A stretch of DNA of 62,699 nt from UMGS1889 sp900556055 (lineage in GTDB: Bacteria > Bacillota > Clostridia > Oscillospirales > Ruminococcaceae): positions 1-62,699 of the forward strand of contig CABQEV010000012.1 in assembly GCA_902463265.1 (NCBI GenBank), written 5' to 3'. The notes beneath the pieces are model-generated. The model did no database searches. It was not told where the DNA came from and saw nothing but the letters and a program-made list of their open reading frames with translations. The position numbers and the translations under genes are program-made. Positions within the stretch are counted from its first letter, which is position 1. Each line of letters starts with the position of its first letter. Below, one piece after another: positions 55,267 to 62,699 of this stretch.

Positions 55267-56109
55267 ATGGACGCTACAATAAAAAAGCAGCTTGAAAAAA
55301 CTGCCTGCAAGGTAAGGATGGGTGTTATCGAAGGCGTTTACAATGCCAAGTCAGGTCACCCGGGCGGATCACTTTCCATATGTGATCTTCTTACTTATCT
55401 CTATTTTGCAAAGCTGAATGTTGATCCTAAAAATCCTAAGATGCCTGAAAGAGACAGACTTGTTCTTTCAAAGGGTCACTGTGCGCCTGCTCTTTATTCG
55501 GTTCTTGCTGAAAGAGGATTTTTCGATAAGTCTGAACTGAAATCACTCAGACACATCGGTGCTATGCTTCAGGGTCACCCCGATATGAAGGGCACACCCG
55601 GAGTTGATATGTCCACTGGTTCTCTCGGACAGGGTATATCCGCTGCATGCGGCATGGCTCTTTCCGGAAAGATCTCCTGCGATAATTACAAGGTATATGC
55701 TGTCATGGGAGATGGTGAGATAGAGGAAGGTCAGGTATGGGAGGCTGCTATGTTTGCAGCTCACAACAAGCTTGACAATCTCGTTGCTATCGTTGACAAC
55801 AACGGTCTTCAGATCGACGGCAAGATCACAGATGTTTGCTCACCTATGCCTATTACCGATAAATTCGAAGCTTTCGGCTGGCATGTTATCACAATGAATG
55901 CACATGATTTTGATGATATCGAAAGAGCATTCAATGAAGCTGAGAAGATCAACGGCAAGCCTGTTGCTATCATCCAGACCAGCGTAAAGGGCAAGGGCGT
56001 TTCCTTTATGGAAAATCAGGTTGGCTGGCACGGTACAGCTCCCAATGCAGAGCAGTATGAGCAGGCTATGAAAGAACTTAACGAAACACTGAAAAGCTTG
56101 GAGGATTAA
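55267..56109 (+). CDS. Transketolase, N-terminal subunit
   Basis: 280 aa holding the TPP-binding half. Seen: SGHPGGSLSICDLLTYLYF, SKGHCAPALYSVLAERGFF, GSLGQGISAACGMAL and the TPP motif GDGEIEEGQVWEA ending near DNN. In many Firmicutes transketolase is split in two; the C-terminal half follows after 5 nt. Works with rpe in the pentose phosphate pathway. GGAGG precedes the ATG. Confidence 0.96.
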   Translation: MDATIKKQLEKTACKVRMGVIEGVYNAKSGHPGGSLSICDLLTYLYFAKLNVDPKNPKMPERDRLVLSKGHCAPALYSVLAERGFFDKSELKSLRHIGAMLQGHPDMKGTPGVDMSTGSLGQGISAACGMALSGKISCDNYKVYAVMGDGEIEEGQVWEAAMFAAHNKLDNLVAIVDNNGLQIDGKITDVCSPMPITDKFEAFGWHVITMNAHDFDDIERAFNEAEKINGKPVAIIQTSVKGKGVSFMENQVGWHGTAPNAEQYEQAMKELNETLKSLED

Positions 56110-56114
56110 TCAAG

Positions 56115-57065
56115 ATGGCTGATGTAGTAAAAAAAGCAACCAGAGAAAGCTACGGAGAGGCTCTTGCAGCACTTTCCGAGAAATATCCCGACCTTATAGT
56201 TCTTGACGCTGACCTTGCTGCCGCTACAAAGACAGGCATTTTCAAGAAAGCATGCCCTGAGCGTTTCTTTGACTGCGGTATAGCAGAAGCAAATATGATG
56301 GGCGTTGCAGCAGGTATTGCGTCCACAGGCAAGAAGGTATTTGCAAGCTCCTTTGCAATGTTTGCAGCAGGACGTGCATTTGAGATCGTAAGAAACTCTA
56401 TCGGTTATCCTCACCTTAACGTAAAGATCGGCGCTACACATGCGGGTATCTCTGTTGGTGAGGACGGCGCAACACACCAGTGCAACGAAGATATTGCACT
56501 TATGAGAACTATTCCCGGCATGACAGTTATCTGCCCCGCAGATGATGTTGAGGCTAAGGCTGCTGTTGAGGCTGCTCTTGAATTCAATGGCCCTGTTTAT
56601 ATGCGCTTCGGACGTCTTGCAGTTCCTGTATTCAATGATAAGGATACTTATAAGTTTGAGATGGGCAAGGGAGTTCTTCTTAGAGACGGAAGCGATGTTA
56701 CCATCGTTGCAACCGGCCTTATGGTTAATGAAGCAATGATAGCTGCTGATATGCTCGCATCTGAGGGCGTAAAGGCAAGAGTTATCAACATTCACACTAT
56801 CAAGCCTCTTGATAAGGAGATCATCTGCAAGGCTGCAAAGGAAACAGGCGTTATAGTTACTGCCGAAGAACACAGCGTGATCGGCGGACTTGGTTCTGCT
56901 GTTGCTGAAACTGTTACAGAATGCTGCCCTGTTCCCGTTGTCAAGGTCGGCGTGAACGATGTATTCGGTCACTCAGGACCTGCTGTACAGCTTCTCAAGG
57001 AGTTTGGTCTTTCTGCTGAAAACATTGCAGAAAAGGCTAAGTATGCTCTGACTCTTAAGAAATAA
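56115..57065 (+). CDS. Transketolase, C-terminal subunit
   Basis: 316 aa with the pyrimidine-binding domain (FDCGIAEANMMGVAAGIA, with the glutamate that activates TPP) and the transketolase C-terminal domain (about 190-316). Partner of the preceding gene; the two make the alpha2beta2 enzyme. Confidence 0.96.
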   Translation: MADVVKKATRESYGEALAALSEKYPDLIVLDADLAAATKTGIFKKACPERFFDCGIAEANMMGVAAGIASTGKKVFASSFAMFAAGRAFEIVRNSIGYPHLNVKIGATHAGISVGEDGATHQCNEDIALMRTIPGMTVICPADDVEAKAAVEAALEFNGPVYMRFGRLAVPVFNDKDTYKFEMGKGVLLRDGSDVTIVATGLMVNEAMIAADMLASEGVKARVINIHTIKPLDKEIICKAAKETGVIVTAEEHSVIGGLGSAVAETVTECCPVPVVKVGVNDVFGHSGPAVQLLKEFGLSAENIAEKAKYALTLKK

Positions 57066-57084
57066 TTTGTCATTTTGACTACTG

Positions 57085-57120
57085 CAAACGGATAGCATAT
57101 CGTGTTATCCGTTTGTTTCG
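57085..57120 (+). terminator. Terminator-like hairpin after the transketolase genes
   Basis: 13-bp stem with one G-U pair (57085-57097 with 57103-57115), then TTTCGG; the T-run is short. Confidence 0.6.
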
Positions 57121-57147
57121 GTAATATGATATTTTCGGAGGTACTGT

Positions 57148-59127
57148 ATGGAGCAGAAAATTCTCGACAGAGTAAATGAACTGAAAGCTGAGATCGAACA
57201 TCACAACCATGCATATTATGTGCTTGATGATCCTGAGATCGACGATTACAGCTATGATATGCTCATGCAGGAGCTTAAAGGCTATGAGCAGGAATATCCT
57301 GAGCTTGCCGATCCAAATTCTCCGACACAGAGGGTAGGCGGCGAGGCTCTCAACATCTTTGAAAAGGTTACTCACACAGTTCAGATGGGAAGTCTGCAGG
57401 ACGTTTTTTCACATGAAGCAGTAGCTGATTTTGTGTCAAGATGTCACGAGACTGATGCGAATGCTGATTTTGTTGTTGAACCAAAGATAGACGGTCTTTC
57501 CGTTTCACTTGAATACCGTGACGGTGAGCTTGTAAGGGGTTCAACAAGAGGAGACGGATTCATAGGCGAGGACGTAACAGCTAACCTGAAGACCATTCGC
57601 TCCATACCGCTGAAACTGAAAAAAAAGCTTCCGTTTCTCGAAGTAAGAGGCGAAGTCTATATGCCCAGAAAAAGCTTTGAAAAGCTTGTCGAGCAACAGG
57701 AGCTTAACGATGAACAGCCTTTCAAAAATCCGAGAAATGCAGCAGCAGGTTCACTTCGCCAGAAAGATCCGAAGATCGCCGCAAAACGCGGGCTGGATAT
57801 ATTTGTATTCAATGTTCAGCAGATAGAAGGTGCTGAGCTAACTTCACATTATCAGTCGCTTGAATTTCTTGCTGAATGCGGATTCAAGACCATCAAGGGA
57901 TATAAAAAACTGCATGATGCTCATGATATTGTAAACAGGATCGAAGAGATAGGCAATGACCGAAGCAAACTGTCATATGACATTGACGGCGTTGTTATAA
58001 AGGTTGACGATTTTGCTCTGCGTACACGTCTCGGTGCGACCTCAAAAGTTCCGAAATGGGCTGTTGCATATAAATTCCCGCCAGAAGAAAAGGAAACAAT
58101 ACTCCGTGATATAGAGGTCAATGTCGGAAGAACAGGTGCAATAACACCTGTTGCGGTATTTGACCCTGTGATCCTTGCGGGAACAAGCGTCAGCCGTGCA
58201 GTCCTCCATAATCAGGAGTTCATCTCTGAAAAGGATATACGCATCGGAGATACGATACTTGTGCGAAAGGCGGGAGAGATCATTCCCGAAGTTATCGCAT
58301 CGGTAAGACATTCAGAGGATTCAGCGCCGTATTTTCTTCCCGAATTCTGCCCTGTATGCGGAACAAAGGCTGTCAGAAATGAGGACGAAGCTGCTCTCAG
58401 ATGTCCCAATGTTGACTGCCCCGCTCAGCTTATACGAAATATCATACATTTTGCAAGCAAGGGTGCAATGAACATTGACGGCCTGGGACCTGCGATCGTC
58501 ACACAGCTAATTAACAGCAAGCTGATATCCTCGGTTGCGGATCTTTATGAACTGAAAGCAGAACAGCTGCTTTGTCTCGATAAATTCGCTGCAAAATCTG
58601 CCGATAATCTGATAAAAGCGATAGAAAAATCCAAAGATAATTCGCTTGACAGAGTGATATTCGCACTTGGAATAAGAAATGTCGGACAATCCGCAGCGAA
58701 GCTTCTCTGTGATAAATTCGGCAGTATAGAAAAGATCATGTCTGCATCTGCCGAAGAAATATCCGAGATAGACGGATTCGGTGAAGTAATGTCCGAAAAT
58801 GTTGTCAAAGCTTTTTCAGAAGAACACTTTGTTCATCTTGTAAACAGAATGAGAGAGCTTGGTGTTAAGATGGAATACCACGCCGCTGAGATCACTGATA
58901 AGCGTTTTGACGGAATGACCTTCTGCCTGACAGGTACTCTTCCGACAATGACGAGAGATGAAGCCAAAGCACTTATTGTCAAGTACGGCGGGAAAGCGGT
59001 ATCCTCGGTATCAAAGAAAACGACATATGTTCTGGCAGGTGAAGATGCCGGAAGCAAGCTTACTAAAGCACAGGGATTGGGATTAAATATTATATCCGAG
59101 GCAGATCTGCTGAATATGACATCCTGA
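57148..59127 (+). CDS. ligA: NAD-dependent DNA ligase
   Basis: 659 aa. Adenylation domain with Lys113 in KIDG, OB domain, four-cysteine zinc finger (CPVCG...CPNVDCPAQ), helix-hairpin-helix region and C-terminal BRCT domain (FDGMTFCLTGTLPTMTRDEA). Joins nicks in DNA replication and repair. GGAGG precedes the ATG. Confidence 0.98.
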   Translation: MEQKILDRVNELKAEIEHHNHAYYVLDDPEIDDYSYDMLMQELKGYEQEYPELADPNSPTQRVGGEALNIFEKVTHTVQMGSLQDVFSHEAVADFVSRCHETDANADFVVEPKIDGLSVSLEYRDGELVRGSTRGDGFIGEDVTANLKTIRSIPLKLKKKLPFLEVRGEVYMPRKSFEKLVEQQELNDEQPFKNPRNAAAGSLRQKDPKIAAKRGLDIFVFNVQQIEGAELTSHYQSLEFLAECGFKTIKGYKKLHDAHDIVNRIEEIGNDRSKLSYDIDGVVIKVDDFALRTRLGATSKVPKWAVAYKFPPEEKETILRDIEVNVGRTGAITPVAVFDPVILAGTSVSRAVLHNQEFISEKDIRIGDTILVRKAGEIIPEVIASVRHSEDSAPYFLPEFCPVCGTKAVRNEDEAALRCPNVDCPAQLIRNIIHFASKGAMNIDGLGPAIVTQLINSKLISSVADLYELKAEQLLCLDKFAAKSADNLIKAIEKSKDNSLDRVIFALGIRNVGQSAAKLLCDKFGSIEKIMSASAEEISEIDGFGEVMSENVVKAFSEEHFVHLVNRMRELGVKMEYHAAEITDKRFDGMTFCLTGTLPTMTRDEAKALIVKYGGKAVSSVSKKTTYVLAGEDAGSKLTKAQGLGLNIISEADLLNMTS

Positions 59128-59210
59128 AATGTTATAAGTTGAATATATCAGTTATATATTTGCGGCTAACGGCATTTTGCCGGCATGTCAGAAGGAAAGG
59201 AATGATTGAA

Positions 59211-59480
59211 ATGAATATTGATATAAAGCATATTGCAAAGCTTTCACGCCTCAGGATCGAGGACGACAAGATTGAAAAGTTTGAAAAGGATATGCAGTCT
59301 ATCGTAAATATGGTCGAGCAGCTCCCCGATATTGACGATACGCTGACACTTGATCCCGCAAATGCAATGAAGCTCAGAGAAGACGTTGAGGTCACAGGCA
59401 AGTTCACAAGAGATGAACTTTTGAAGAATGCACCTCAGGTTCAGGCAGGCTGTCTTGTTGTGCCCAAGATCGTTGAATAA
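59211..59480 (+). CDS. gatC: Asp/Glu-tRNA amidotransferase subunit C
   Basis: 89 aa; IDIKHIAKLSRLRIEDDKIEKF pattern and C-terminal LRED motif region. Stabilises GatA-GatB. AAAGGA is 9 nt before the ATG at 59211; the ATG at 59202 abuts the ribosome site. Confidence 0.96.
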   Translation: MNIDIKHIAKLSRLRIEDDKIEKFEKDMQSIVNMVEQLPDIDDTLTLDPANAMKLREDVEVTGKFTRDELLKNAPQVQAGCLVVPKIVE

Positions 59481-59492
59481 GGAGTGAAAGAT

Positions 59493-60956
59493 TTGGAACT
59501 TTATGAAAAATCAGCTTTTGAGCTGTCATCAATGTTAAAATCCAAGGAATGCAGTGCTGCTGAGATCACAGAATCCGTTCTCGGAAGGATCTCTGCTGCT
59601 GACAATTCAGTTGAAGCTTATATTACTGTATGCGCAGATGCCGCAAGAGAACAGGCTAAAAAGGTAGATGCAATGCGTGCAGCAGGTGAGGAGCTTCATC
59701 CTCTCGCAGGCATTCCCATAGGAATAAAGGATAACATTTCCACTAAGGGTATCCTCACAACCTGCGCATCAAAAATGCTTTATAGCTATGTCCCTCCGTT
59801 CAATGCGACAGTTATGAACAAAGTCAATGCGGCTGAAATGGTCATAACAGGCAAGCTGAATATGGATGAATTTGCAATGGGATCATCCACTGAAACATCA
59901 TATTTCAAGAAAACCAAAAACCCTCACGACCTCACAAGGATCCCCGGCGGTTCTTCCGGCGGATCGGCTGCTGCTGTTGCTTCCGGTGAGGCTATTGTGG
60001 CACTTGGTTCTGATACGGGCGGATCTATCCGTCAGCCTTCCGCTTACTGCGGAGTTGTAGGCCTCAAGCCTACTTACGGCAGCGTTTCACGTTTCGGACT
60101 TGTTGCATTTGCATCATCTCTCGACCAGATCGGACCTATCGGAAGAACTGTAAAGGACGTTGCTATGGTACAGTCCCTTATCTGCGGACATGATAATATG
60201 GATGCAACATCTAAGTATATGACATATCCCGATTATGCCGCTGATCTCAAAAATGATCTAAAGGGTCTGAGAATAGGAATTCCGTCCGAGTATTTCGGAG
60301 AGGGCATCGACAGCGACGTAAAGGATGCTGTAATGTCCTCAGTTAAGCTGATGGAAAAGAACGGTGCTGTTGTAAAGGAGATATCATTGCCAAGCACAAA
60401 GTACGCTCTGAACTCCTACTATATCCTTTCATCTGCTGAGGCATCTTCCAATCTCGCACGTTTTGACGGTGTAAAGTATGGTTACAGAACCGAAAATTAT
60501 GACGGACTTACAGATATGTACGAAAAGACAAGAAGTGAAGGCTTCGGCGATGAAGTAAAGCGCAGAATAATGCTCGGAACATTCGTACTCAGCAGCGGTT
60601 TCTATGATGCATACTACAAAAAGGCCAAGCTCATGCAGAAGAAAATTTCCGCTGAATTTGCTGACGCTTTTAAGGACGTTGACGTTATCGCAACACCGAC
60701 AGTTCCTTCAACTGCATTCAAGATCGGCGCAAATATCGGCGATCCTCTGAAAATGTATGCAACTGATATCTGCACTGTAACTATTAATATCGCAGGACTT
60801 CCTGCAATAAGCGTTCCGTGCGGAAAGGGAAATGACGGTATGCCGATCGGTATGCAGCTTATAGGCGGACATTTCAGAGAGCAGATCCTGCTCGATACTG
60901 CAAATGCATTTGAAAATATAGTTGGCGGATTCGGATCAATTCCGAAGATTGTCTGA
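59493..60956 (+). CDS. gatA: Asp/Glu-tRNA amidotransferase subunit A
   Basis: 487 aa amidase-signature enzyme that releases ammonia from glutamine. The catalytic triad falls at Lys79, Ser154 and Ser178, the numbering of well-studied GatA proteins, when the TTG at 59493 is the start. AAGGAG is 8 nt before that TTG, whereas the GTG at 59484 overlaps the ribosome site. The complex makes Gln-tRNA-Gln (and Asn-tRNA-Asn) by transamidation. Confidence 0.97.
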   Translation: MELYEKSAFELSSMLKSKECSAAEITESVLGRISAADNSVEAYITVCADAAREQAKKVDAMRAAGEELHPLAGIPIGIKDNISTKGILTTCASKMLYSYVPPFNATVMNKVNAAEMVITGKLNMDEFAMGSSTETSYFKKTKNPHDLTRIPGGSSGGSAAAVASGEAIVALGSDTGGSIRQPSAYCGVVGLKPTYGSVSRFGLVAFASSLDQIGPIGRTVKDVAMVQSLICGHDNMDATSKYMTYPDYAADLKNDLKGLRIGIPSEYFGEGIDSDVKDAVMSSVKLMEKNGAVVKEISLPSTKYALNSYYILSSAEASSNLARFDGVKYGYRTENYDGLTDMYEKTRSEGFGDEVKRRIMLGTFVLSSGFYDAYYKKAKLMQKKISAEFADAFKDVDVIATPTVPSTAFKIGANIGDPLKMYATDICTVTINIAGLPAISVPCGKGNDGMPIGMQLIGGHFREQILLDTANAFENIVGGFGSIPKIV

Positions 60957-60972
60957 AAGGAGCTGAACCGAA

Positions 60973-62412
60973 ATGGAATATGAGATAGTTGTTGGACTTG
61001 AGGTTCACGCAGAGCTTAACACCCGCTCAAAAATATACTGTAACTGTAAAAATGCATTCGGACTTGAGGTAAATACTCAGGTTTGCCCTGTCTGCATGGG
61101 TATGCCCGGAACACTTCCCACACTGAATGAAAAAGTAGTTGAGTATGCAGTAAAGATGGGACATGCACTTGGCTGCACAATAAATAACGTTTCCAAGCAG
61201 GACAGAAAGAATTATTTCTATCCTGACCTCCCTAAGGCTTATCAGATATCTCAGGCTGAAGTCCCTCTTTGTGAACACGGAAAGCTTGATGTTATGCTTG
61301 ATGACGGCACAGTAAAAACCATCGGTGTAACAAGAATCCACATCGAGGAGGATGCAGGTAAACTACTTCACGATGAATCATTTGCAGGATCACTCGTTGA
61401 CCTTAACCGCTGCGGCGTTCCTCTGATTGAGATCGTATCCGAGCCTGATATGAGAAGCTCTGCAGAAGCAAAGGCTTACCTTGAAACCATAAAATCAATA
61501 CTCCAGTATATAAACATTTCCGACTGTAAGATGCAGGAAGGTTCTATCCGCTGCGATGTTAACGTTTCTGTACGTCCCAAGGGATCTGACAAGTTCGGAA
61601 CACGCTGCGAGATGAAGAACGTAAACAGCTTCTCCGCTGCTGTAAGAGGCATTGAATATGAGGCTAAGCGTCAGATCGAAGTGCTTGAAAACGGCGGAAC
61701 AGTAATGCAGGAAACACGCCGCTGGGACGATGTAAAGGGAATGAGCATCTCAATGCGTTCAAAAGAAGATGCACAGGATTATCGTTATTTCCCGGAGCCT
61801 GATCTGCTGACTATCGTTGTCCCGGAAGAAAAAGTACAGGCTATTAAGGAATCTATCCCTGAGCTGCCGAATGCAAAGCTTATGAGATATGTAAAAACTC
61901 TTGGACTGAATCAGACTGATGCAACCCTTATAGTTGAAAACCTTGATCGTGCAAAGCTTATGGATGAGTGCATTGAAATTGGTAAGGGAACTCCTAAGAG
62001 TATTGCAAAGTGGATACTTGCCGATGTTTCAAAGTACATGAACGACACAGGCAAGAGCATCCATGATACACCACTTACAGCTGCAAGACTTTGCGAACTA
62101 GTTGCAGAAGTTGAAAAGGGAACAATTTCCAATTCAACCGGTAAGACGGTATTTGAAGCAGTAATTGCTGAGGATAAAGATCCTTCGGTAATCATAAAGG
62201 AAAGAGGACTTTCTCAGAATTCAGATACATCGGCACTTGAAGCTATCGCTAAGGAAGTTCTTGCTGCAAATGAAAAGTCTATCACAGACTTTAAGAACGG
62301 CAAAACAAATGCACTTGGCTATCTTGTCGGACAGTGTATGAAAGCGTCCAAGGGCAAAGCAAATCCCGGACTTATGAAAGAAATTGTAACAAAGCTAGTT
62401 AATGAAGCTTGA
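60973..62412 (+). CDS. gatB: Asp/Glu-tRNA amidotransferase subunit B
   Basis: 479 aa. Seen: YEIVVGLEVHAELNTRSK opening, cysteine pairs near the N terminus (CNCK...CPVC) for the zinc site, PDLPKAYQISQ and a C-terminal YqeY-like domain that clasps tRNA. AAAGGAG precedes the ATG. Last gene of the ligA-gatCAB run. Confidence 0.98.
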   Translation: MEYEIVVGLEVHAELNTRSKIYCNCKNAFGLEVNTQVCPVCMGMPGTLPTLNEKVVEYAVKMGHALGCTINNVSKQDRKNYFYPDLPKAYQISQAEVPLCEHGKLDVMLDDGTVKTIGVTRIHIEEDAGKLLHDESFAGSLVDLNRCGVPLIEIVSEPDMRSSAEAKAYLETIKSILQYINISDCKMQEGSIRCDVNVSVRPKGSDKFGTRCEMKNVNSFSAAVRGIEYEAKRQIEVLENGGTVMQETRRWDDVKGMSISMRSKEDAQDYRYFPEPDLLTIVVPEEKVQAIKESIPELPNAKLMRYVKTLGLNQTDATLIVENLDRAKLMDECIEIGKGTPKSIAKWILADVSKYMNDTGKSIHDTPLTAARLCELVAEVEKGTISNSTGKTVFEAVIAEDKDPSVIIKERGLSQNSDTSALEAIAKEVLAANEKSITDFKNGKTNALGYLVGQCMKASKGKANPGLMKEIVTKLVNEA

Positions 62413-62424
62413 TTAAAAACATAC

Positions 62425-62468
62425 AGCCCAAAGATCTCAGTATTTTTTTCGGGATCTTTGGGCTTTAG
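62425..62468 (+). terminator. Terminator after gatB
   Basis: 14-bp stem with one G-U pair (62425-62438 with 62451-62464), then TTAG. Confidence 0.75.
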
Positions 62469-62512
62469 TTATTTTATAATATCTTTTTATCAATCTGACG
62501 TATAATCAATGC

Positions 62513-62541
62513 TTGCAAACAAAGATGTATCGTGATATACT
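62513..62541 (+). promoter_or_regulatory. Promoter near the right edge
   Basis: TTGCAA (62513-62518), 17 nt, TATACT (62536-62541) with TGA before it; GAAAGGAG follows at about 62550. No coding frame follows within the window, so the product is unknown or untranslated. Confidence 0.5.
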
Positions 62542-62559
62542 TATAATATAGAAAGGAGC

Positions 62560-62699
62560 GAAGGCAGGAAAAAACAGTACCCTAATTGCGCTAAATTTTT
62601 ATTAACAGGATATGAACAACAACCATAAAAATCCCCCCACGGATTGATATAATCCCCTTAGAGTAGACACTCGAAAAACAAAAAAAATCGAGACTACAC
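62560..62699. other. Unassigned right edge with inverted repeats
   Basis: No gene seen. GGATT/AATCC forms a short palindrome around 62642-62656. At the very end GTAG-n3-CTCGA and TCGAG-n-CTAC flank an A-rich loop. The GAGTAGACACTC string is reminiscent of insertion sequence termini, but the window ends here. Confidence 0.25.

Noticed and set aside
56106..56972. 288-codon minus-strand frame over the transketolase C subunit
   Set aside because: Composition rich in Cys/Ser/Asn from antisense codons; the plus strand gene is certain.
1..62699. CRISPR arrays, tRNA and rRNA genes, prophage or conjugative modules
   Set aside because: Looked for regularly spaced repeats, tRNA-like cloverleaf cores and phage or transfer gene families on both strands; none recognised by eye.

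Overview
The window is chromosomal DNA of a Gram-positive Clostridia-type bacterium, most likely an Oscillospiraceae/Ruminococcus relative. This is inferred from gene order and family content, not from a database search. Evidence: Firmicutes-specific genes (sepF, divIVA, ylmH, YlbF/YmcA family, MecA-like adaptor, endonuclease-type MutL), AGGAGG ribosome sites, sigma-A promoters often with an extended -10 (TGnTATAAT), a split transketolase, and two blocks that follow the Bacillus subtilis order yqhY-nusB-xseA-xseB-ispA-dxs-yqxC-argR-recN and miaB-ymcA-mutS-mutL-miaA-hfq. About 58 protein genes are supported. I saw no rRNA, tRNA or CRISPR array.

Layout. 188-4700 (minus): folD, lgt and an M16 peptidase-like pair (YmfH/YmfF type), read from a promoter divergent to alaS. 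5108-12519 (plus): alaS with a structured leader, HIT protein, a phosphoribosyltransferase, comEC, holA, an RNase M5-like Toprim protein. 12522-15098: MBOAT acyltransferase plus DHHW protein, a likely cell-surface O-acylation pair. 15200-15350: a predicted small RNA between two terminators. 15432-17943: BlaI/BlaR1-type repressor and membrane protease with an unrecognised sensor domain. 18111-19308: rpe and mecA-like, tail to tail. 19405-22918: a stripped RnfD/RnfE/RnfA-like membrane trio followed by a membrane-anchored putative glycosidase. 23176-26698: class A PBP and a THUMP rRNA methyltransferase. 26785-27025: a decayed IS630-type transposase.

27193-38440: housekeeping operon (yqhY, nusB, Kae1-like, xseA, xseB, ispA, DUF212 protein, dxs, tlyA, nadK, argR, recN, a PIN/NYN-like protein). 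38495-46293: miaB, ylbF-like, mutS, mutL, miaA, hfq. 46311-55252: cell-division and translation cluster (HlyD-like protein, yggS, sepF, ylmH, divIVA, ileS, lspA, rluD, HAD phosphatase). 55267-57065: two-subunit transketolase. 57148-62412: ligA, gatC, gatA, gatB. The last 230 bases hold a terminator, a promoter and possibly the edge of another element.

Most of the window is ordinary core genome. The strongest leads are: (1) an Rnf-derived D/E/A trio without RnfB, C or G and lacking three of the four cysteines that hold the intramembrane iron-sulfur cluster; (2) a 74-146 bp two-frame overlap between the HlyD-like gene and yggS; (3) mecA and dxs, where a hairpin lies between an AGGAGG and a start codon and would bring an over-long spacing back to 8-10 nt; (4) a predicted small RNA upstream of the BlaI operator.
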